Source: Syntrophorhabdaceae bacterium PtaU1.Bin034 (GTDB lineage Bacteria > Desulfobacterota_G > Syntrophorhabdia > Syntrophorhabdales > WCHB1-27). Taken from it: a stretch of 47,113 nt of DNA. The notes below the pieces were generated by a model. The model was given only the letters and a program-made list of their open reading frames with translations. It was not told the origin of the DNA and ran no database searches. How positions within the stretch are numbered: position 1 is the stretch's first letter; each line of letters opens with the position of its first letter. The position numbers were made by a program, and so were the translations under genes. Where the stretch lies: NCBI GenBank assembly GCA_002067405.1, contig MVRP01000015.1:1-47113 (forward strand). The letters are read 5' to 3'. Shown one piece after another: positions 33,880 through 40,594 of the stretch.

Positions 33880-35484
33880 ATGTTTGAAGCAATATCACTC
33901 TTTGCTGCAGGGCTTATTCTGTTCATGTTCGGCATGTTCAAGATCGGCGCAAAGATCCAGTTGCTTTTCACCGCCCGTATCCGCCAGCACATCAAGCACG
34001 CGGTGAAGAAACCCGTCTACGGGGTCATCACAGGCGTGTTGGCAACCGTTCTTTTTCAAAGCAGCACCACAACGACTGTTTTGACGGTCGGCATGGTGAG
34101 CGCCGGACTTGTCAGTTTCTATCACTCACTGGGCATAATACTGGGAGCCGATATTGGCACGACATTCACGGTTCAACTCGTGGTATGGAAGATCACTGCG
34201 GTTTCGCCGGTGTTTATCGTTCTTGGTGGGGTTCTCTGGTTTTCCGGCGTGGAAAAAGTCAAGGCTACAGGTGAAGCAATCCTTTATTTCGGTCTCATGC
34301 TTTTTGGCCTCAGCCTGACCGGATCAGCAGTAACGCCCCTGAAGAACAACCAAACGTTTATCGGTTTTTTTCAGGAAGCCAGAAACCCTCTTTGGGGGGT
34401 TGTGCTCGGCGCGGTTTTTACTGCAATAGTTCATGCTTCCGCCATTCCCATCAGCATGCTCGTCGTGCTTGCTCAGCAGAACCTGGTCACTATCGAGACT
34501 TCCCTCCCCATCATTCTTGGGGCAAATATAGGCACCACCATTACCGCGCTTATGGCAAGTCTGGTGGGAAATGTGAACGGGAAGAGAACCGCTTTTTCTC
34601 ATTTTATCTTCAAGTCTGTCGGAGTGGCCATCTGTCTCGCGGGATTGCCGGTTTTCGCCGGTCTTTTGAAGAAGGCGTCGGAGAGTATCGCTCAGGAGAT
34701 TGCCCTCGGTCATCTTTTGTTCAACATTTTCATTGCATTTGTCTTCATATTCCTGATAAAACCGGTATCCCGCTTGATCGAGATGCTTATTCCCGGTAAA
34801 GGAGAGATGCTGCCTCTCTGGCCCGTATTCCTCGATCCTCACTGTCTTGCAAACACCGAAGACGCCCTTGGTTGCGCTCAAAAGGAACTGAAACGGCAGC
34901 TCAATATCGCAACCAGGATGTATATTCAGGCAATCGGTCTTCTGTCCCGGTACGACAAGGGGACGGCCAGAGACATTACCTATATGGAACTTGTAGAGGA
35001 CAATCTCAGAAAGGAAATAGTGGAGTATTTATGCCGGATTTCCGATCAGGAATTCTCGCCTTCCATGTCAGAGCGGCTCTTTGCATATACGGCATTTGTG
35101 GATGACATAGAACGGATCGGCGATCACGCGGTCATTCTGCGTGATTTGTGTGAAGAGATGCATCTGAGGAAAACCGAGTTCACCCCGTGGGGAAAGACAG
35201 AGATGGAAGAAATCACCCGATTGGTAGAACAGAACCTGAATGATGCTCTGCTCGTTATCGAGGGGGCAGATGGCGGAAGGATCAATGACATTTACGGACG
35301 GGAGGAACTGGTCGACCAAAAGGTAAAGGACGCCAGGGAGAAGCATCTCGAGCGCTTTCATCGGCGCATATGTCAGGCCGAAGCCGGGCCGATCTTTCTT
35401 GAAATGCTCATTAATTTAGAAAGAATATCGGATCATTGTCAAAACATAGCAGAATATATGGAACTTCTGAAAAAGAGCGCCTAA
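33880..35484 (+). CDS. Na/Pi cotransporter family protein with PhoU-like domain
   Basis: A 534-residue membrane protein. The N-terminal ~315 residues have the two inverted repeats of the NptA/PNaS family, each with a QSSTTTT- or Ser/Thr-rich signature (VLFQSSTTTTVLTVGMV near 50 and VHASAIPISMLVV near 185). GADIGTTFTVQL and GANIGTTITALM are the paired substrate motifs. The C-terminal ~190 residues form a PhoU-like helical domain (FVDDIERIGDHAVILRDL, ERISDHCQNIAEYM). It probably moves phosphate with sodium. Ribosome binding signals are weak. Confidence 0.92.
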   Translation: MFEAISLFAAGLILFMFGMFKIGAKIQLLFTARIRQHIKHAVKKPVYGVITGVLATVLFQSSTTTTVLTVGMVSAGLVSFYHSLGIILGADIGTTFTVQLVVWKITAVSPVFIVLGGVLWFSGVEKVKATGEAILYFGLMLFGLSLTGSAVTPLKNNQTFIGFFQEARNPLWGVVLGAVFTAIVHASAIPISMLVVLAQQNLVTIETSLPIILGANIGTTITALMASLVGNVNGKRTAFSHFIFKSVGVAICLAGLPVFAGLLKKASESIAQEIALGHLLFNIFIAFVFIFLIKPVSRLIEMLIPGKGEMLPLWPVFLDPHCLANTEDALGCAQKELKRQLNIATRMYIQAIGLLSRYDKGTARDITYMELVEDNLRKEIVEYLCRISDQEFSPSMSERLFAYTAFVDDIERIGDHAVILRDLCEEMHLRKTEFTPWGKTEMEEITRLVEQNLNDALLVIEGADGGRINDIYGREELVDQKVKDAREKHLERFHRRICQAEAGPIFLEMLINLERISDHCQNIAEYMELLKKSA

Positions 35485-35515
35485 ACCTCTGCTTCCACAT
35501 CAGACTCACTGATGC

Positions 35516-35782
35516 TTAATATTTTCCGTAGCCGCGACTCGGTCTGGGTTTTTGAGGTCGCGCTTCCTCGATTCTCATGGCGCGCCCTTTGAAATCTGAA
35601 CCGTTCAGGGCTTTCCGTGCTTTTTCTGCGTCTTCGGGGCTGGACATCTCGACAAAACCGAAACCTTTGCCCTCGATGACGTTTGCTTGCTTTACCTCAC
35701 CATACTGGGTGAACAACTCTTTCAACTGTTCGTTCGTAACCGAATAGCTCAGGTTTCCCACATACAGCTTCGTGCCGTTCAT
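35516..35782 (-). CDS. RRM-type RNA-binding protein
   Basis: An 88-residue single RNA recognition motif protein: RNP2 LYVGNL near the start and RNP1 KGFGFVEM in the middle, followed by a basic, Gly/Pro/Arg tail ending RPSRGYGKY. Bacterial proteins of this class are often cold- or stress-induced and bind single-stranded RNA. GGGGGG lies before the ATG. Convergent with the phosphate transporter gene. Confidence 0.94.
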   Translation of the reverse strand: MNGTKLYVGNLSYSVTNEQLKELFTQYGEVKQANVIEGKGFGFVEMSSPEDAEKARKALNGSDFKGRAMRIEEARPQKPRPSRGYGKY

Positions 35783-36111
35783 GCTCGTCCCCCCTTATAT
35801 TTTTTGTTTTATCGGCGCTGCTTTTTCTATGGGTCATACGGCTGTTAGCTCTCTACCGTTGGGAGTGTCCGCATCGTTTCTTGGCATGTTTTTCACGCAA
35901 CATCCTACTAGGCATTGTAAGTACGGTTCACTGCCATATCAAGGTCAGACCGGAAAATTGCTCCCACTATTCCAACTTCTGGCGCTGGGGTTTTACCTGA
36001 ACATCGTGCAGCCCTCTTAGTCAGGGGGACGGCGCTAAAGCACTGCCCCAGGAACCTGCAGAACCGAATTTACGCAGTTCGGGAAGAACTGCCGATGTGT
36101 CTATTTTGTGC
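35783..36111. other. Gene-poor stretch with nested inverted repeats
   Basis: No credible gene. From 35977 to 36063 several arms nest in order: TTCTG/CAGAA, CTGGGG/CCCCAG, GTGC/GCAC and CCCTC/GGGGG. A separate hairpin GCAGTTC/GAACTGC follows at 36074-36092. The pattern suggests a structured RNA, class unknown. Confidence 0.35.
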
Positions 36112-36140
36112 TTGACGGTAGGGCATATATCCTCTATATT
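36112..36140 (+). promoter_or_regulatory. Candidate promoter of the kinase/receiver pair
   Basis: TTGACG (36112-36117) and TATATT (36135-36140) are 17 bases apart. The start of translation lies about 190 bases downstream, leaving a long leader. Confidence 0.5.
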
Positions 36141-36159
36141 AAGCCTAGTGTGTGCGACA

Positions 36160-36315
36160 AATCCCTCTAGAAGTGAAGTTGCTCAGCGAGTAGACTGCTT
36201 GTTGAGTTTCAGTCCCGGGAAGATCGATGATATCTCGAAAAAAGCCATGAATCTATCACGTTCGGGATTGTTCGTCTTCACAGCGCGGATCGGTTGTCAG
36301 CTTGTCGGCAGTTAA
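36160..36315 (+). pseudogene. Possible PilZ-domain remnant in the kinase leader
   Basis: An open frame ending at TAA 36313-36315 reads VAQRVDCLLSFSPG, then KAMNLSRSGLFVFTARIG. The NLSRSGLFV core resembles the D/N-x-S-x-x-G strand of PilZ c-di-GMP-binding domains, but the frame stops soon after and no full N-terminal Arg motif or good start is seen. It may be a decayed PilZ gene, or coincidence. Confidence 0.3.
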
Positions 36316-36337
36316 ATCTGTGGAGGGAAAGCAGGAA

Positions 36338-37108
36338 ATGGGTCATAAGGATTATCTCTATGATCTTTTGGTACATGACTTGGCCGGTCCGCTGTCGATT
36401 GTAGCAACGACGGTGAACGGTCTTCTTGTCAAGGCCGAGAGGTACGGAGTCTTGACAGATCCTCAAAAGCATGGCCTCGAACGAATTCTGAGGAACACAA
36501 AAAGGGCACAGTCGGTTCTGAGCGAAATTCTTGACGTCTGCCGCTGCGAAGAACATCTTTTCAAAAGAGAGTTTTTTTTCCTGAAAAGCGTACTTAAAGA
36601 ATCGCTTCTGAATGTCTCAGAACTGCTGAACGAGGGCATGGCGGAAAGGGTCCGGGACGCAGGGAGTGAGTCGGAAGAAAGGGATGTGCTGGAGGAGAAC
36701 GGTATTTTTGTGGCGATTTCAGGCAGATACGAAGAAAAGCCCTTTTTTCACGACAGGAGAAAGATCCAGCTTATCCTGGAAAACCTCGTGAGCAATGCTC
36801 TCAAGTACCGTAGAAAAAGGATGGATGTCTCCATCAGTGGAGAGGAGAATCTCGTTATTCTGGTTTCCGATGATGGCCCTGGGATTCCCAAGGATGAGCA
36901 GGAGGCCATATATAAGCGGTTTATGCGATTGAAAAGTAATAATGTCAAACCAATTCAAGGACTCGGCCTGGGTCTGTTCTGCGTAAAGATGATGGTCGAG
37001 ACCATGAATGGACAGATAACTTTGGCAAGCAGGGAGGGGTCCGGGACAGCCTTTACCGTACAAATACCTCCCCTGAAATCAACCGAAAAGGAGGTATACA
37101 ATGGCTGA
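36338..37108 (+). CDS. Cytoplasmic sensor histidine kinase
   Basis: A 256-residue kinase with no membrane or sensor segment. The H-box is LLVHDLAGPLSIV, with an intact His (H13) and Asp. The ATP-binding domain has N-box LENLVSNALKYRRK, G1 DDGPGIP and G2 GLGLGLFCVKMMV. A divergent helical stretch fills 80-145. The ATG at 36338 follows GGAGGG; an upstream TTG at 36302 is less likely. It overlaps the receiver gene by 8 bases, so the two form a two-component pair. Confidence 0.9.
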   Translation: MGHKDYLYDLLVHDLAGPLSIVATTVNGLLVKAERYGVLTDPQKHGLERILRNTKRAQSVLSEILDVCRCEEHLFKREFFFLKSVLKESLLNVSELLNEGMAERVRDAGSESEERDVLEENGIFVAISGRYEEKPFFHDRRKIQLILENLVSNALKYRRKRMDVSISGEENLVILVSDDGPGIPKDEQEAIYKRFMRLKSNNVKPIQGLGLGLFCVKMMVETMNGQITLASREGSGTAFTVQIPPLKSTEKEVYNG

Positions 37109-37577
37109 GTCGATTCTGGACGGAAAAAGCATTCTAGCCGTCGATGACGAACCGGATGTATTAACGGTTCTTGAGGAAGAGATTCGGGACGCGTGTCCGA
37201 ATTGTAAAATCGAGAAGGCTACGACATATGAAAAAGCGGCTGAGTCGCTTAAGTCGAACAATTATGACGTGGTAATTCTCGATATCATGGGCGTACGAGG
37301 TTTTGATCTGCTTGACATTGCAGTAAAGCGCAATTTCAAGGTGGCGATGCTGACCGCCCACGCCTTGACACCCGAAGCGCTGAAGAAGTCTCATGATATG
37401 GGTGCAAGGGCCTATTTACCCAAAGACAAGCTGGGCGAAATAGTCTCCTTTCTTGAAGACATGCTGAGCCACGAGTTTAAACCGGGATGGAAACGACTTC
37501 TCGAGAGACTGGAGAACTACTTCAACGACCAGTTTGAGCCGGAATGGAGAAGGAAATCGGGCATAGGATACTACTGA
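37101..37577 (+). CDS. Single-domain response regulator
   Basis: A 158-residue receiver: acidic pair D15/D16 in AVDDEPD, phosphoacceptor D61 in VVILDIMG, Thr85 in MLTAH and the conserved Lys in YLPKDK. The ~40-residue tail (PGWKRLLERLENYFNDQF) is helical with no DNA-binding motif, so output is by protein contact. AAAGGAGG precedes the ATG, and the gene overlaps the kinase by 8 bases. Confidence 0.92.
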   Translation: MAESILDGKSILAVDDEPDVLTVLEEEIRDACPNCKIEKATTYEKAAESLKSNNYDVVILDIMGVRGFDLLDIAVKRNFKVAMLTAHALTPEALKKSHDMGARAYLPKDKLGEIVSFLEDMLSHEFKPGWKRLLERLENYFNDQFEPEWRRKSGIGYY

Positions 37578-37667
37578 GATACCGCAGTGAAACAGTGGCG
37601 CAAAGCGCCTGATTGACCGGCGAGCGGCGATGACGCGGCAAAGCCGGTGACAATTAACTGGCCTAAA

Positions 37668-37704
37668 AAGAACAGCGAGTAACCGAAAGGTACTCGCTGT
37701 TCTT
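37668..37704 (+). terminator. Long hairpin after the two-component pair
   Basis: AAGAACAGCGAGTA and its exact complement form a 14-bp stem with a 9-base loop. T-rich sequence follows. Two further hairpins precede it: GGCGC-AAA-GCGCC at 37597-37609 and ACCGGC/GCCGGT at 37616-37648. Confidence 0.7.
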
Positions 37705-37792
37705 GTCTTGAACGTCACCATAAGAACTAATCCAAATGGGGCATAAATAGTCATAAAACGGTGACGGTCGATGTCTGCCCTGCAACTAAGTC

Positions 37793-37820
37793 TTGATTTT
37801 CTTTCAGCTTTTGTTATACT
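37793..37820 (+). promoter_or_regulatory. Candidate promoter of the lipoprotein protease gene
   Basis: TTGATT (37793-37798) and TATACT (37815-37820) are 16 bases apart, with a short leader carrying CAGGAGGG before the ATG at 37847. Confidence 0.55.
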
Positions 37821-37846
37821 AAAGCGTTTTTGTCTCAGGAGGGTGT

Positions 37847-39154
37847 ATGAAGAGAAGAGTTTTAATCATGTCGGTTGTAGCCATGTTGATCAGCCTATTT
37901 GGTTGCGGATCATCGGGTACGGTACGGCAGGCGACGAGATACGAGCCAGTTGTGCCCAAGACTGGACAGACAAAACCGATCATGTTCAAGAAAATAGTAT
38001 CGGTAGTCCCCAGAGGCAAAGTGATTGGCACCATGCAGGCAGGTACCTTTTGTTCAAGCAAGGGACCTCTTTGCTGGAAAAATGACAAGACGAACATATC
38101 TGATGCGGAACTCGGCGACTTGCTGAGAGATCAACTGCAAAAGTACAGATACACTGTCGTAGGAGACCCGGAAGCGCTTTTTGAGGACAGATCGGCTGAG
38201 AAGGCCGAGTTCCTGATAGCGGGCAAAATAAAAGATGTGAAGGCGAGCATGTGCTTTCCAAGATCAGGGTCCGAGGACTGGGTTACGGCAAAGGGGGAGC
38301 TGTATGTTCAGGTTGACTGGGAGCTCTACAGCAAGAAGACACGCGATGTGGTCCTGAAGCTGACGACCGAGGGCTCGTCCACCAGCAACGGGAAAGCCCA
38401 GAGCTATCAGGAGATTTTTTATCAGGCTTTTGATATGGCAGTAGGGAACATGCTGGCACACAACACCTTCTATCAACAGGTCGCGCTTGATTCAGAAGCC
38501 CCCGTACAAAAGAAAGCTGAACAGGCAATGGCTGATATCAAGGTGAACTTCAAGACCGTGGCCGATCTTTCAAAGAAGGAGAACCTGAGTCGTGAGAAGT
38601 TGATCGGGAACATGAGAAGCTCGGTGGTGACGGTTTTTTCAGGAAGCGGACACGGATCCGGCTTCCTCATCTCTGAGGACGGGTATGTCCTGACCAACGA
38701 GCATGTTGTCGGTGGAGCCAGTTTTGTGAACGTAAAATTCGTTACGGGCAAGGAGGTTACAGGACAGGTTGTTCGTGTCGATAAGCCGAGAGACGTGGCA
38801 CTGATCAAGCTCGAAAAGGACTTCTATCCGTATCTGGTGCTTGGCAACACCAACTCGATCAATATAGGAGAGGAGGTCTTTACCATAGGAACGCCTTTGT
38901 CCGAAGATCTGTCACAGACCGTCACCAAAGGCATCGTGAGCAGCTTTAGGGTAAAGGATGAAATAAAATACGTGCAGAGTGACGTGAATATCCATCCGGG
39001 CAACAGCGGCGGCCCGCTGGTTTCCTTGAACAAAGGGGTCATAGGCGTGTGCGTTTCGGGCATCACCTTTGGCCCTTACACGCTCGGTCTCAACTATTTC
39101 GTTCCTATAGAAGAGGCGATAAAGGCCCTGAAGATCTCAAAAGACGTGACGTGA
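37847..39154 (+). CDS. Lipoprotein trypsin-like serine protease (DegP/HtrA-type domain, no PDZ)
   Basis: A 435-residue envelope protein. The signal ends SLFGC (Cys20), so it is lipid-anchored. Residues ~30-250 form a novel-looking domain (DAELGDLLRDQLQKYRYTVVGDPE, then a beta-rich GELYVQVDWELYSK segment) that recalls lipoproteins which remodel the envelope. The C-terminal ~180 residues are a chymotrypsin-fold protease with an intact triad: H286 in TNEHVVGG, D316 in PRDVALIKL and S387 in GNSGGPL. No PDZ domain follows, unlike DegP. A role in envelope protein quality control is inferred. Confidence 0.9.
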   Translation: MKRRVLIMSVVAMLISLFGCGSSGTVRQATRYEPVVPKTGQTKPIMFKKIVSVVPRGKVIGTMQAGTFCSSKGPLCWKNDKTNISDAELGDLLRDQLQKYRYTVVGDPEALFEDRSAEKAEFLIAGKIKDVKASMCFPRSGSEDWVTAKGELYVQVDWELYSKKTRDVVLKLTTEGSSTSNGKAQSYQEIFYQAFDMAVGNMLAHNTFYQQVALDSEAPVQKKAEQAMADIKVNFKTVADLSKKENLSREKLIGNMRSSVVTVFSGSGHGSGFLISEDGYVLTNEHVVGGASFVNVKFVTGKEVTGQVVRVDKPRDVALIKLEKDFYPYLVLGNTNSINIGEEVFTIGTPLSEDLSQTVTKGIVSSFRVKDEIKYVQSDVNIHPGNSGGPLVSLNKGVIGVCVSGITFGPYTLGLNYFVPIEEAIKALKISKDVT

Positions 39155-39220
39155 TCAACTTCAAGGAGAAATGACGGTTAACGGGCCGAGATTGCTAAGA
39201 TCAGGCTTTTGTTTTGTTTC

Positions 39221-39430
39221 TCACAACTCTACGGCAGAGACAAATAGTGCCGATATAATGGTACCCAAAAGGAAGGAAAGGAGAAGAATGAGTAAGGCTA
39301 TCGGCATAACTTTGACCGCCGGCAGGATGCGGGTCTTCAACAATTCTTCCATTGAAGAAATTTGGGGATAACAAAGGAAAATGCAATTCGACCCAAGCAT
39401 GATGTGAGGAAATGAGAAGTTGTAATACAA
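39221..39430 (-). CDS. Possible small membrane protein
   Basis: A 69-residue frame whose C-terminal half has basic residues followed by one long hydrophobic helix (VMPIALLILLLSFLLGTIIS). A TTG start at 39430 has GCGGAG seven bases upstream, just after the stop of the AttH-like gene, so it could be its distal partner. A frame of 66 codons on the opposite strand overlaps it and lacks such features. Unconfirmed. Confidence 0.35.
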   Translation of the reverse strand: MYYNFSFPHIMLGSNCIFLCYPQISSMEELLKTRILPAVKVMPIALLILLLSFLLGTIISALFVSAVEL

Positions 39431-39445
39431 AAGACGAATCTCCGC

Positions 39446-40588
39446 TCAAAACAATCCCCCGAGCTTTCCCGCATAACCTGTCATCTCGACGTATCCCTCG
39501 CAGGTGACTTTTTGGCCTCCCGATGTTCCGCGCCCCTCTACCGCGCCCTCCCAGTAGGTGACCCCGGTTGATCCCTCTGTAGTAAGCTCTTGGTCTGCAA
39601 GAAGGGGAGAAATGAGCAGATCGAGACCCTCCGAAGGGACCCTGATCCGCCATTTTGTCGGGTATGAGGCATTGCTTCTCGGGCTTTTCCAATGATCGAG
39701 CACCTCAAGTTGTATGTGCGACAAGGTGACGTGACGAGAAGTGCCCTGACGGTCGACAATGGTGCCGGAAGAGGCAGGTTCCACTGTTCCGTCTGTTCGC
39801 CGCAATAAATAGATCATCAAGTCCTTTCCGTCCGAGAGGTGAAGGCTGAACCAATCCCACCCTGCTTGATCGCGCGTAAGTTGATTGGAGCCGAATTCGT
39901 GGTCGAACCAGCTTACCCCTTTGACCTGGATCGGGTCCGGGGTTTCGGGCACCTTCAACGAGCCGGTTGTGGCGAGGCTTGTATATGAAACGTAGTATGA
40001 AGCTTGGCCTTCTTGCGGTCCTTTTCTGCTCAATCCGTTTGTGCCGTGCATGACCGGCGGTTTTGAGGGCTTAAGCCGGAGCGAGAGGCCCATCGCGTCG
40101 CTTCCGGCACTGAGAAAAATGGTATCTTTCTCCTGTCGTGCCTGCCAATCAAGAAGCCGTACCTCAAGTCTTTCCGTGCTCGCCCCCGCGAGCCCCGGTC
40201 CTGTCCTCGATGCACGTTCCTCCGTGAAGAACCGCTTTTTTGCCACATCTGTTATCGCAAAGTGGGCAAGGTAAAGGTCGCGCACGGACCAGGCATTACC
40301 GGGATCGGGATTCCGATTCCTCATGCCCTGGCGGAAGAAGGTCAGTTGATAGCCGTAACGATTGCCTTTTGCGTCAGCCATGTTTCCCGTAAAATACCAC
40401 CATTCGGTCCTGTATCCCGGATGTGAGCCGTGGTCCCGGGGAAATCTCCATGATCTTGAGGAAGAGGTTGCCTGCTCCCACTCATCTCCTCCGCTCGGTC
40501 CGGCAACCAGGAGAAGACAAATCCACACGACCGCGAAGCACAGGCCGCAGAAGAGGCTGCGAGATATCCTTGATTGCAGTTTGATCAT
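39446..40588 (-). CDS. AttH/CrtC-like lipocalin-domain protein
   Basis: A 380-residue exported protein: signal segment SLFCGLCFAVVWICLLLVAG, then the family signature HPGYRTEWWYFTGN near residue 55. DAKGNRYGYQLTFFRQGM and WFDHEFGSNQL follow in the first and second lipocalin-like halves. Related proteins are annotated AttH or carotenoid 1,2-hydratase-like. It follows the ABC permease by 6 bases, matching the AttEFGH-type arrangement, in which this is the periplasmic partner. Actual substrate unknown. Confidence 0.88.
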   Translation of the reverse strand: MIKLQSRISRSLFCGLCFAVVWICLLLVAGPSGGDEWEQATSSSRSWRFPRDHGSHPGYRTEWWYFTGNMADAKGNRYGYQLTFFRQGMRNRNPDPGNAWSVRDLYLAHFAITDVAKKRFFTEERASRTGPGLAGASTERLEVRLLDWQARQEKDTIFLSAGSDAMGLSLRLKPSKPPVMHGTNGLSRKGPQEGQASYYVSYTSLATTGSLKVPETPDPIQVKGVSWFDHEFGSNQLTRDQAGWDWFSLHLSDGKDLMIYLLRRTDGTVEPASSGTIVDRQGTSRHVTLSHIQLEVLDHWKSPRSNASYPTKWRIRVPSEGLDLLISPLLADQELTTEGSTGVTYWEGAVEGRGTSGGQKVTCEGYVEMTGYAGKLGGLF

Positions 40589-40594
40589 CCGTTT

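Noticed and set aside
35941..35990. SRP (4.5S) RNA, suggested by GGTCAGACCGGAA
   Set aside because: The invariant GGAAGCAGC loop partner and closing stem are missing.
37578..37710. c-di-GMP-I (GEMM) riboswitch
   Set aside because: Only CGCAAAGC-like and GGCCTAAA strings match. The GGGCAAACC box and the 3' GGUAGC...GGGUUACC receptor part are absent.
39171..39371. Plus-strand 66-residue frame after the protease gene
   Set aside because: AAGGAG lies too close to its ATG, the product has no fold-like pattern, and it conflicts with the more plausible minus-strand membrane frame.
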